A stretch of DNA of 64,000 nucleotides, from contig OZ026604.1 of the NCBI GenBank assembly GCA_964020085.1, positions 9,416,632 to 9,480,631 on the forward strand, given 5' to 3'. This stretch comes from Micromussa lordhowensis (lineage: Eukaryota; Cnidaria; Anthozoa; Scleractinia; Lobophylliidae). Both the position numbers and the translations under genes were made by a program. Of this stretch, positions 54,986 through 64,000 are shown one piece after another (the stretch's first letter is position 1; every line of letters starts with the position of its first letter). Under the pieces are notes generated by a model. It did not search any database. It saw only the letters and a program-made list of their open reading frames with translations, and was not told the origin of the DNA.

Positions 54986-56187
54986 GTCATTTCGCCATGA
55001 CCGTTTTTAGGTGTATTTGTTTACAATGCCGTCAAAATAAATAGCGAAACACGTCGATCGAATTCTCTTCAATTCTCTCGTCAGTTGATTATCTAAATCT
55101 TTTAACACGGCTAGAATCATTCGAAAATCCATAGAGCTCATCAATTTTGTGACTTTCAAGAGCTTCTTTTCTCGGCAATCGAGTACGGTTCAACCTGTAT
55201 GAGCGGACACGTTCGGGAAATAAGCGATTTGTAAAATTACATATGGCTTCTATATATAAACACGTTTCTGCGAAAAATCTATTCAATGTAGATCATTTCT
55301 GTGGCAAGATATTGAGTAGATGCGTCATAAATTCAAAGATTAACTATCTTGACACGGGGAAAGTGACTGTAAAACAGCCTTAGACGACGGCTGTTCCAAC
55401 CCCCCCCCCCCCCCGGGGAGGGGGAACGCAGTCGTATATGAAAAGGTTGGGAATGCTCATAGTCTCGGGTACAAACCAAGGATTCTGGTCTCACTTAGGG
55501 GGGTTGATGATTAAAAGTCACCATTTTTAGCTGTCAAAGTATTCTTTAGGGTGCACTTGGAGAATTCATAATAAAAGACACGCTCTCATTTGATTTATTT
55601 TTTAGGCTTGATTTCCGCTGATCTCTCGAGTACGCGAGTCGGGTCTAAAAGTTCGCGCGGGATCCTTTCTTTAGCAGTGGCTAGTAATCGAACCTATTCC
55701 GTTTTAAGTGGTATCTTTTAGGGGTCCAATGAAGCTCGAGCAACGCCCACATTCGTTTCCTTTTATTCAAATCTTCCGACGAGCATCTCTGACCTTTTCA
55801 TATGAGAGCGAGTTCCCCCAGGGGAAGAAGTGAAAATACTCTCTTACAAAGCTCATGGCTAATTATTAGCTGTGAGATGTACAGGCAGAACAAGGAGGTT
55901 GTCGCTGTTGAGTAAAGTGATAAAGACACTCACGAACTGAGCTTAGACTCCTTATGGTCTAATGAGCACAAATGTTGGTTTTATCTCCCCCACTGTGTAA
56001 CAACAGGACGCCACAATAGAAAAATACCAAAGAATCAGAATTATAAAATTTCGTAGGTTAAATATTTCACAACCGAACGAGATCCATGCGAAGAAACACC
56101 TGTGCGCAGTTCCTAATATGGTGCTGGTTTTACTAGGTATCAAGTAAAGCAACCTCAGCTTAATTAAGTCTAAACAGTCCGTCTTAC
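54983..56187. other. Intronic sequence with C-run and dispersed repeat
   Basis: A run of C residues followed by G (55,401-55,422) starts a repeat whose ends, near TATATGAAAAGGTTGG (55,435) and CCTTTTCATATGAGAG (55,793), are inverted. No gene was seen. Confidence 0.45.
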
Positions 56188-56313
56188 CTAGAGGACATGA
56201 CTTGCAATCCCGATGATACTTTCCTGGTGCTTTGTCAAATGCAACAAAAGAACCATTTGGACATCTCTTGCAACTTGTGTTCACATAGCCTAGAGTGTCA
56301 GAGAAGAAACCCC
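56188..56313 (-). CDS. Cysteine-rich multi-membrane-span protein, exon
   Basis: A 126-base exon with both sites in phase 1 (acceptor TTTTCCAG, donor GTAAGA). It encodes GFFSDTLGYVNTSCKRCPNG, SFVAFDKAPGKYHRDCKSCP, an ephrin-receptor-like/GCC2-GCC3 module. The junction rebuilds CPLG+TETDF with the exon at 28,827, and CPPG+GFFSD with the exon at 56,773. This extracellular repeat is usually followed by the membrane region, which fits the large exon. Confidence 0.85.
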
Positions 56314-56772
56314 CTGGAAAAGGACACGAACAATGTTATTTTATGGTATGCTTTGTCACCTAAAGAAATGTCTAGTTGCGAAACTAGTGTGTTATAGATG
56401 TATAGTAAGTAATGAAAGTAACGTGCGCAATTAAAGCAGTGTCTTAGTAATGTTATGTAACATAAATGTAATTCTTTTAATATCGTGAAGTCATGAAAAA
56501 TACTATGCTATGCCAAACAGTATACAGATAAATATTCTACTCTCTTCTTAGTACTGTACAAGTATGACATCTACTGCTTCTTCTTATAGAGTTTCGAGTT
56601 TTACATTAGTTCAATGGAATAATAAAGTGTCTCCTTTGAAAGACATCAAGGCGGCATTTAAGCTCAATTTCCGACCCAACACTCTTGAAACATAAACGGA
56701 CATAAAATAGCTTCTAAGATTAGTGGTACTTCGCATCTCCTCGCTGGATTGGCAAAAGAGTCTAGAAGTTAC
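56314..56772. other. Intron
   Basis: Intron between two phase-1 splice sites; nothing else recognised. Confidence 0.6.
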
Positions 56773-56963
56773 CTGGCGGGCAATTTTGACATCCGTCAAC
56801 TCCTTTAGTTGAAAGATTTGCAAATGTTCCCAAGGGACATGGTGTAAATGATGTATCGTTTTGTCTGAATCCCAAAGCCAAAAGAGCGTTCACAATAATA
56901 GACCTACGAAACGCCCAGGATTCCGTGACGATAATAGCTTCTGCATCGGAACTGACAGGACTC
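56773..56963 (-). CDS. Cysteine-rich multi-membrane-span protein, upstream exon
   Basis: After an acceptor (TTTTTCTAG at 56,964) the frame reads SSDAEAIIVTESWAFRRSII, then ALLALGFRQNDTSFTPCPLG, TFANLSTKGVDGCQNCPPG, and ends at GTAACT. The second half is a cysteine-rich CPxGTF...CxxCPPG module. An alternative acceptor 11 bases further in (CTGTCAG) keeps a similar frame. Exons further upstream are beyond the Gypsy element or outside the window. With the exons at 56,188, 27,262 and 21,608 this makes a gene spanning more than 35 kb on the minus strand. Confidence 0.75.
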
Positions 56964-58329
56964 CTAGAAAAAGAATTTTGCTCTTGTGGATTAAAAGAAA
57001 AAATGGTAAATGTTTCCCTATATCTTCTGACATAGTTTAGCACTAAATACTCACCGAGACTTAATTTTAAACATTTCTGCAACACTGACACCATTGCGTA
57101 GTGGCGAGTGCAGTTTGGAAACAAACGTTGCAGTATTTCGCGTGCTATTTATGGCTACGCGTTATTACCTCATTTCAAGTAGAATTTCGAACAAATAGGC
57201 AGTAGTAAATTTTTCCCAAGTTAAAAAACACTACGCAAACGCTTAAAGGCCTGACTACATGAGCCGGGCTGCTACGGTGTGCCGAAATGACTTTCAGCCC
57301 GGTATTACATAAGGCGAGCCAGCCCGGTTGATCAGCGCTTTCTCTGACTTGACTTTTTCTAAGACTCCTCAGCATCCTCATGAATGGCAGTAGTTTCTTC
57401 TAGCCCAGACAGGTCAACATCGCCAGAAGAATACTTTCTCACCATCGTCTTTCTCGCTGTTTCATATTGCTTAATTTTATCAGCATTGAAGTCAAGTTGC
57501 GATACTCCATATTAGCTTTGAATTCAAGAAGCGCGCGAAGGAGGTCGTCCACCATTCCATTTGTCCACTTAAATTCTGTGGCTGCCATGTTAGCATGAGA
57601 TTAAAGCCACTGCGCGTGAGCATTGTATTACCCGCCGTACTCTCGCTGGCTTAATGAGCCAGGCTGAACCGGCAAACGCGATCACATGGAAAAATCTCAC
57701 CCGGTTAGCAGGGATCCCGGCACTGCGATACCGGGAACTCGGGTAACCGGGCTGGGGCCTGTTTCTCGAAAGACCCGGTAACTACCGCGCCCGATAACTT
57801 ACCGGGACGTTTAACGGAAAACTTTACCGGGCCCGGAATACTGTTTCTCGAAGCACCCGTAAATTTTCCCGCTACTTACCGGGCCCGATAAAATAGCGGC
57901 TTGTTACCAATCTCTAGCGCGCGCTTCACGCTCGTGCGCGAAAGAAGGAGAAAGACTTGGGACTATAACGTATTCGACGGTCTCCACATTCGTTTGTTGT
58001 CGTTGCTACTGTAATGCTTTTTGAGGAACACTGCGAAGTTTTTCGAAGTTATCGTTGTGTCAAAGGAGAGCATTCGAGAGAGCTGGTCATTTTGCATTGC
58101 CATATCATTTGAAATCGAGGATCAATTGTCTTTTGTGACTCGATTCGAAGACTCGCTCTTTTTTAGGAGTCTTGCCATTTTCTGTGATTCATTCTCATAG
58201 TTCCCGATTAGAAATGACATGTGTACATTATTTTAGAACGCGACAATGTGAAAGGTAGGTCCATTGAAATTTATGGTAAGTACTGCGTTTAACTCATTTC
58301 AATTGCTTTTCTTTATGTATTGTGGAGTG
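56964..58329. other. Intronic repeats
   Basis: Two stretches with repeated CCGGGC/CCCGGT motifs (57,247-57,370 and 57,640-57,900, for example GGGCCCGATAAAATAGCGG) look like dispersed repeats. No exon was recognised. Confidence 0.4.
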
Positions 58330-58994
58330 CCACGAATGTACGCCGACGATACAAGTATCAGCATCGCCGCTAGTAGATTACCGGAACTTGAATTAGCATT
58401 AAATACTGAACTAGCTAACCTTCATGAATGGCTTAATGTAAATAAGCTCAGCCTGAATATTGCCAAAACTGAATTAATGTTAATAGGCTCACGGCAGAGA
58501 CTTGCTACTACAATTGGCCACTCACTTACAGTACAAATTGAAGGTCACGAAATTGATAGAGTGCTCTATACCAAATCCTTAGAACTTTACATCGATCAAA
58601 ATCTTTCCTGGTCCAAACATGTTAATGAGACTGCCAAGACTGTCTCCTCTGGCATAGGTGCACTTAAAAGATTGAGGCCATTCATTTGCGAAGATACAGC
58701 AATATTGCTATATAGAGCTCTTATTGAGCCATATTTTGATTATTGCTGCCCTGTGTGGGACGGTCTCAGCAACGAGTTAGCCGACAAATTACAAAAAACT
58801 ACAAAATCGCGCCATTCGAGTAATAACAAAGTCTGATTGCTATTCTAGCGCTACCGCCCTTCGCGGTAAGTTGGGATGGGATAATCTCTGTACCAGAAGA
58901 AAAAAGCAAAAATTGAAATTGATGTTTAAAATTTTAAATGATCAGTCTCCAGAGTACCTGAAAGGCCTATTTCAGCCCTTCAGCACGGGCTATA
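58330..58994 (+). pseudogene. CR1-like LINE reverse transcriptase fragment, interrupted by Gypsy
   Basis: It starts in the RT palm (PRMYADDTSISIAA, catalytic YADD) and continues LANLHEWLNVNKLSLNIAKT, ALKRLRPFICEDTAILLYRA and EPYFDYCCPVWDGLSNELAD. After a frame change it reads GKLGWDNLCTRRKKQKLKL and EYLKGLFQPFSTGY. The frame resumes after the Gypsy element at 63,960 (SLRNSDNKLALP), proving the Gypsy inserted into it. Upstream domains are missing. It is a non-functional fragment that runs past the right edge of the window. Confidence 0.8.
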
Positions 58995-59146
58995 TGTAAG
59001 ACTGGTACCGAGTATTGGAGTAGTGGCTACCAAGCTAGGCGCGGTAGCCAAGTGTGTCTTTGTAGAATTGTTGCACGGTTGTCGAGGCGGTTGGTCGGAA
59101 ATAAAGTCGTTTCATCGTTTAGAGGTTTCGTCACTCGTTCTTTACA
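58995..59146 (+). repeat. 5' LTR
   Basis: TGTAAGACTGG...CTTTACA, 152 bases. It differs from the 3' LTR at one base (TCACTCG against TCCCTCG near 59,133). Confidence 0.97.
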
Positions 59147-59158
59147 CTGGTGGCAGCG

Positions 59159-60058
59159 ATGGGATCGCATCGAGTAGTCCTTCCGGAATCGAAATTTTCC
59201 GGTGAAGAAGATGTGAGAGAATTTCTTCGGGACTTTAAAATGTACGTAGCGGTGAACGAGTGGTCGGACGAAAAAGCAGGCCAGTACTTGGCTGTGTTTT
59301 TGAAGGACGACGCGAAAGCTTTCTTCCACCAACAGTCGGAGACAGTGAAGAAAAGTTTCAGCGAGTTATCAGAGGCTCTGAAGCAGAGATACGAAGGAGG
59401 TCTGGCTTTGTTGAAGTACAAGAGAGACTTTAATTCACGAAGCCGTAAGGATGGTGAGCCATTGCATTCGTATCTGGCAGATCTCCGAATGGCTTATGAC
59501 AGAGCCTACGCTCCTCCTGTAGTCGATGAATTACCAGATAGTCCCAGTGCTGCACAGAAGAAGAAAAACAACGAACAAATCGGCGCTCTTACTTTTTACG
59601 AGTCTAGGAAAGCTGAGGATGTGTTATGCCAGTTTGTTAATGGGCTCAAGAAGGATCTCAGGGAATTATTGATTAGACAGGATGATCTCCTAAAGACTCC
59701 AGTTGAGACTGTTGTCAAGAGAATTGCTACATTGGAGGAGGAGAGTGGTGGTATGCTTAAGGTGGCCTCTGTTAGTGAACCAAGTGGGAAAGTCAATCCA
59801 ACTGGTGCAGAAAAACAGGTCAGTGAAATTGAAGAAATGGTAAATAAGACAGTGGAACTAAAGCTAGAAGAGTTCAGAAGCTCCCAAGGCCCCTTGTCTG
59901 CAGCCGTACGTAGGGGAGGAAGACGGACAGGTAGGCAAAGACCTGGTCCGAAGCCGACTGATGTTTGCAGAGCTTGTAATGGTCGTGGCCACTGGGCTCG
60001 CAGTTGCCCGACTTTAAACGGGAGCGGGGCTGGCCAAGGACCCCGACACCAGCCTTGA
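59159..60058 (+). CDS. Gypsy Gag polyprotein
   Basis: Start at the ATG 59,159 (MGSHRVVLPESKFSGEED), 299 residues, intact. The capsid-like region includes FLRDFKMYVAVNEWSDEK and HSYLADLRMAYDRAY. The C terminus has a zinc knuckle CRACNGRGHWARSC (C-x2-C-x4-H-x4-C) for RNA binding, preceded by an Arg-rich stretch. The protease frame overlaps the end in the -1 frame, consistent with a -1 frameshift for Pol expression (inference). An in-frame GTG 9 bases upstream is less likely to be the start. Confidence 0.9.
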   Translation: MGSHRVVLPESKFSGEEDVREFLRDFKMYVAVNEWSDEKAGQYLAVFLKDDAKAFFHQQSETVKKSFSELSEALKQRYEGGLALLKYKRDFNSRSRKDGEPLHSYLADLRMAYDRAYAPPVVDELPDSPSAAQKKKNNEQIGALTFYESRKAEDVLCQFVNGLKKDLRELLIRQDDLLKTPVETVVKRIATLEEESGGMLKVASVSEPSGKVNPTGAEKQVSEIEEMVNKTVELKLEEFRSSQGPLSAAVRRGGRRTGRQRPGPKPTDVCRACNGRGHWARSCPTLNGSGAGQGPRHQP

Positions 60059-60867
60059 ACTCACGTAATGGGGTCAACTACCCATACCTCCCTCAGAAGG
60101 AGCCCATTATCAACACTGTACACAGAGGTAAAGCTGTAAGTAGGAAGAGTTATTACGTTGAGGGGACTGTGAATAAAGAGAAAGCGATCTTCCTGGTTGA
60201 TACTGGTGCAGAGGTGAGCCTGATATCTTCAAGTACTCCTGGTTTGGTGATCAGCGATTCTCAAGTCTCTCCTGTTTCAATAACTCACCAGCCCATTACT
60301 GTTCGTGGGGAAGCGGAAGTAACATTGGAGCTGGGTGGTGTTCAAACAAAATGGAATTTCCTTGTGGTTGATGATCTCAGGGAGTCCGTATTAGGAGCAG
60401 ATTTCATTGAAAGTCACCATGAGAGTTCTTGGGGAATCCGTGATGGTGTCCTGTGGTTAGATGATTGGAAAATACCCCTAGTCAATCATTGTAAATGCAG
60501 TAGTGTTTGGGTCGAAAATTACTCTCCAGTAGTTGCCAGATGCACAGTGGAACTGCCTGCAAGAAATCAGGTCCTGATTCCTATGCGAACTAAGGATGGA
60601 GACTGTAGAGTTGGTTTGTTTGAGTCTACGAGAACCCCAGGTGGGGTGTTGATGACTAAAACTGTGGTGGATAGTGACAAGAGTGGAGGGTTTTGGGTGA
60701 AAGCCGTAAACCTATCTGATGAAACTGTGATGCTGTTTAAGAACCAGAAAGTTGGGATTATTACTGACATTGTTGACTGTTCTGACCCGTTGAACCTGTC
60801 TCCAGAAGAGGATGGTCCTACTGTGTCTTACATCACTAAGGATACATCTGAAGAACTCTCGAGGTAA
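60059..60867 (+). CDS. Gypsy protease region of Pol
   Basis: Open in the -1 frame relative to gag, overlapping it from about 60,004. It contains the aspartic protease motif FLVDTGAEVSLIS, with supporting VLGADFIESH downstream. The region after protease continues to ITKDTSEELSR and a stop at 60,865-60,867, at the border of the inverted segment. In intact relatives Pol would run on into RT. Confidence 0.85.
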
Positions 60868-61093
60868 GACTGCGGGGAACAATTATCTGTCCTGAGCCAG
60901 AGTTCTCAACGCTACTACGCCTAAGGATACCGTCCTTCCCCACACTCAGGTTGGGCCACTCCTTAACAAAAACCCTGATGTCCAAGTTGTCCACGCTTTT
61001 CGGAGGGGAAGCTTTAGACATCAGCAAAGACTTGATTTGGGAAAGTGTTGGGCAACTGTCCTGTTGTTGTCTGACAAAGTTAAGGGACCATGC
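60844..61093 (-). repeat. Inverted copy of a downstream pol segment (62,183-62,432)
   Basis: 250 bases identical by eye to the reverse complement of 62,183-62,432. As a result the minus strand here encodes SKASPPKSVDNLDIRVFVKE, which belongs between RNase H and integrase. The expected RT finger region (about 100 residues) is absent. Confidence 0.95.
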
Positions 61094-63715
61094 CCCAAAG
61101 TAGCCAGTTACCCTCTTCCAAACATGACTGAAACTTTGGACCGTTTAGCTGATGCAAAGTTTTTCACTACCATCGACATGGTCTCAGGCTACCATCAGAT
61201 TGAGGTGGCTCCTGAGGACCGGCACAAGACTGCCTTTGTGTCTCCATTTGGTTTGTTTCAGTATTGTCGATTGCCTTTTGGGCTTGCGGGGGCCCCGGGA
61301 ACGTTCCAGGCAGTGGTTGAGGACATGCTGCAACTCTTGGATGCCGAGGATGTTATGGCTTACCTGGATGATGTGATTTGTTTCCACTCTGGCTTTGAGG
61401 AGCATTTAAAAGGCATTGGGAGATTATTACAAACGATCAGGAAAGCTGGTTTCAAGTTATCAGGCAAGAAATGTCAGTTTGCCTCAAGGTCAGTCAAGTT
61501 CCTTGGTCATGTCATTGACAAGGATGGTATAAGACCACAACCAGAGAAGCTGGACATAATCCGAGAGTGGAAAGTCCCTAAAGATGAAGCTGATCTTCGC
61601 CGTTTTCTGGGTGTTTGTACATTCTGGAGAAGATTCGTAAAAGATTTTGCCCATATTGCAGTCCCACTTCATGATCTCCTTAACAAATCAGAATTTGTGT
61701 GGACACCTCAATGTGACAGCGCTTTCAAACAACTGAAGGAAATTCTGTGCTCTTCAGTGACTCTGAAACTCCCGGATAGACTGGGACGCTTCATTGTGTC
61801 TTGTGATGCCTCTGATAAAGCAGTGGGTTTCGTTCTAGAGCAGTCTGATGCTTGTGGGAGTAGAAGACCAGTGGCTTTTGGTGGACGGAAACTCAACAAG
61901 TCTGAATGCAATTATTCGACTACGGAAAAGGAGTGCCTTGCGGTGATTGAGGCCTTGAAAGCCTATCGTCCATATTTGCTGGGACGCGAGTTTGACTTGT
62001 TCACGGATCACGAATCTCTTAAGTGGCTTCTGACCCGAACCAAGGAGCACAGTGGTCGATTGTGGAGATGGGTCGATAAGTTCAGAGAGTTCCAGTGCAA
62101 AGTTCACCACATCGCGGGAAATAAGAATACAGTTGCTGACGCCTTAAGTAGAGTCCAACGAGTGAAGGCTGTTGCACAGGAAGCATGGTCCCTTAACTTT
62201 GTCAGACAACAACAGGACAGTTGCCCAACACTTTCCCAAATCAAGTCTTTGCTGATGTCTAAAGCTTCCCCTCCGAAAAGCGTGGACAACTTGGACATCA
62301 GGGTTTTTGTTAAGGAGTGGCCCAACCTGAGTGTGGGGAAGGACGGTATCCTTAGGCGTAGTAGCGTTGAGAACTCTGGCTCAGGACAGATAATTGTTCC
62401 CCGCAGTCTTACCTCGAGAGTTCTTCAGATGTTGCACGACGACCTGGGCCATTTTGGTACTGCCAAGACTTCTTCTAGGGTCAAGGAGAGGTTTTTCTGG
62501 CCGCATATGACTCTGGACATAGAGGAATGGTGCCAGAACTGCTTGCCGTGCCAGAGGAGGAAAAACCCAGTTCCTACAAGAAGAGCTCCGCTGCAAACAA
62601 TCATCAGTAGTCGCCCTGGGGAATTGGTGACGATGGATATTGTGGAATACCCATTGAGCTCTCGGGGTTACCGGTACTGTTTAGTTGTGGTCGACCATTT
62701 CACCAAGTGGCTAGAATTGTTCCCACTTAGGGATCAGAAGTCTGAGACCATCGCTAGGAAAGTGTTCGACTGTTGGATTCCCCAACATGGCGCTCCAGAA
62801 CAGATTCATCATGATCAGGGAAAGAACTTGACAGCTGATATGATCAAGGAAATATGTTCTTTTTTTGAGATTTGGAACACGCAAACAACACCATTTCACC
62901 CCCAGTCAGATGGGGCTTCTGAACGAAGCATTCGTACAGTGAACAGTATGCTTGCGAAGATTGTTACGGAGGATCAAAGGAACTGGGATTTGTACATCCC
63001 ATCCACATGTCTGGCCTACAACACCTCTGTTCACAGTAGCACTGGTTTTACTCCCAGTTTCTTACGGTTTGGTAGGGAGCTCCGTTTGCCTAGTGATTTG
63101 CTTCAGCCAGACTCCCGCCTTCCCTTACAGGAGTTTCATTCTGATTATGCTACCGAGCTCAAGTCAAGGTTGATGCAGGCTTTCCAGACTGCTAGTGAAA
63201 CTCTGAAGGTGTCGAATCGTACTCAGAAGGCTTACTATGACCGCTGGGCGAGAGCCAACGCTTATCAAGTAGGGGACCGAGTTCTCTGGTTAGACAAGAA
63301 ATCCCGAAGGGGTAGATGTATGAAACTGAATAGACCTTGGACTGGCCCTTGGATAGTCATCAAGCGTCTAAGTGAAGTGGTTTACAGGATCAAGTACTGT
63401 GGGCCTACTGGGAGTTACTCCAGGGTCAAAAGGAGGGTGGTGCATTTTAATCAGTTGAAACCCTTCGTCGGAGCCAGCGACAAGGGTCAAGGCGGGGCTG
63501 CCATTGAGACAGGACCTACCGAGGCCTTGCGTCCTTCTTCAACTCAAGCGAGCAGTGATGCAGGGTTGATTGTGTTGGAAGATGATATTTTCCCGGAAGG
63601 TGTCGTGGATCCGGTGCCTGTTCAACACCCTTCCCAAGCAGAGGAACCGGTTAGAAGATCTCAACGAGAGAGGCGTCCACCCCTCTGGACGCGGGACTAT
63701 CAAATGGACACTTAA
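61080..63715 (+). pseudogene. Gypsy Pol: RT (5' end lost), RNase H, integrase
   Basis: Open for nearly 880 codons. RT: FFTTIDMVSGYHQIEVAPED (first Asp), FGLFQYCRLPFGLAGAP, VMAYLDDVICF (YxDD). RNase H: RFIVSCDASDKAVGF, STTEKECLAVIEAL, DLFTDHESLKWLL. Integrase: zinc-binding HDDLGHFG...CQNCLPCQRR, then the catalytic D in VTMDIVEYP, D in HHDQGKNL and E in PQSDGASERSIRTVNS. The C-terminal YDRWARANAYQVGDRVLW and PWIVIKRLSEVVYRI follow. The open frame begins at 61,037 inside the inverted segment, so its first 15 or so residues are not genuine and the RT fingers are missing. Otherwise it is intact. Confidence 0.9.
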
Positions 63716-63807
63716 AGGGCTATTTGAAATTCTCATGAAGAACTGTACTTGACTTTCTTTTGTTTTTTTAGTTTTAGATTTCTTTGTCCTCTCTTAGAAG
63801 GGGATAG

Positions 63808-63959
63808 TGTAAGACTGGTACCGAGTATTGGAGTAGTGGCTACCAAGCTAGGCGCGGTAGCCAAGTGTGTCTTTGTAGAATTGTTGCACGGTTGTCGAGG
63901 CGGTTGGTCGGAAATAAAGTCGTTTCATCGTTTAGAGGTTTCGTCCCTCGTTCTTTACA
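63808..63959 (+). repeat. 3' LTR
   Basis: 152 bases, one difference from the 5' LTR, preceded by the polypurine tract and followed by TATA. Confidence 0.97.
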
Positions 63960-64000
63960 TATAGCCTTAGGAATAGTGATAACAAATTGGCTCTACCTAA

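Larger units (their letters stand above)
58995..63959 (+). mobile_element. Ty3/Gypsy LTR retrotransposon, young but rearranged
   Basis: Two 152-base LTRs with one difference seen, a TATA target duplication (58,991-58,994 and 63,960-63,963), a TGG-type primer-binding site just after the 5' LTR (TGGTGGCAGCGATGGG, near 59,148) and a polypurine tract (AGAAGGGGATAG) before the 3' LTR. The order gag, protease, RT, RNase H, integrase is that of Ty3/Gypsy. A 250-base inverted piece of pol replaces the region between protease and RT, so this copy cannot make a full Pol despite its youth. Confidence 0.95.

Noticed and set aside
60836..61027. Small minus-strand ORF in the Gypsy element as an antisense gene
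   Set aside because: It is the inverted copy of the pol segment at 62.2-62.4 kb.
1..64000. Bacterial features such as operons, CRISPR arrays, ribosome binding sites
   Set aside because: The window is eukaryotic; repeats seen are inverted or transposon-derived, and none has CRISPR repeat-spacer regularity.

Overview
This window looks like nuclear DNA of a cnidarian, most likely a stony coral or another hexacorallian. It has GT-AG introns, one large multi-exon gene of a family expanded in corals and anemones, and a dense mix of transposons typical of such genomes (Penelope-like, DIRS, Ty3/Gypsy, L1/Tx1-like and CR1-like LINEs, Tc1/mariner, P-like, ISL2EU-like, many fold-back MITEs). The assignment is inference from protein families and repeats. 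All splice sites were judged by eye.

Layout. (1) 2.5-3.15 kb: two plus-strand exon-like pieces resembling a PAN/Apple domain and an EGF domain, the second frameshifted. (2) 16.4 to 4.2 kb, minus strand: a three-exon gene for a protein like the intracellular domain of P2X receptor 7. Its second intron holds a Penelope-like element (4.6-7.6 kb) and an ISL2EU-like DNA transposon (7.65-15.7 kb) with near-matching ends, a THAP/HTH/DDE transposase gene and an opposing SAP-SWIM-YqaJ nuclease gene. That transposon was itself hit by a LINE, a Penelope fragment and a TTAA-flanked MITE. (3) 17.0-20.1 kb: degenerate AT-rich repeats. (4) From about 57 kb to 21.6 kb, minus strand: the main host gene, a cysteine-rich (ephrin-receptor-like/GCC2-GCC3) multi-membrane-span protein. 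Four exons are recognised and their phases agree; its 5' exons lie beyond the window. One intron carries a DIRS element, and the next is about 27 kb long.

Inside the 27-kb intron is a stack of insertions. Two inverted arms (30.02-30.41 and 46.56-46.95 kb) bracket a decayed P-superfamily transposase gene and an opposing unknown gene. The unknown gene is split by a LINE with a 15-bp target duplication. The LINE's 3' region is split by a Tc1/mariner element (39,604-43,750, TA duplication, CAGTG ends). That Tc1 element carries, besides its DD38E transposase, an intact ORF for a PB1-coiled coil-CCHC zinc-knuckle protein, and contains a 1.1-kb tandem duplication. I regard this two-gene mariner as the most unusual system here. 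Further right are a second decayed SAP-SWIM-YqaJ gene (47.6-49.8 kb), a THAP exon fragment and a RecQ-like helicase fragment.

58.3-64 kb: a CR1-like LINE fragment interrupted by a young Ty3/Gypsy element (152-bp LTRs with one visible difference, TATA duplication). In this copy a 250-bp stretch at the protease/RT boundary is an inverted copy of a downstream pol segment, so the start of the RT domain is missing. Long stretches between these features show no gene I can support.
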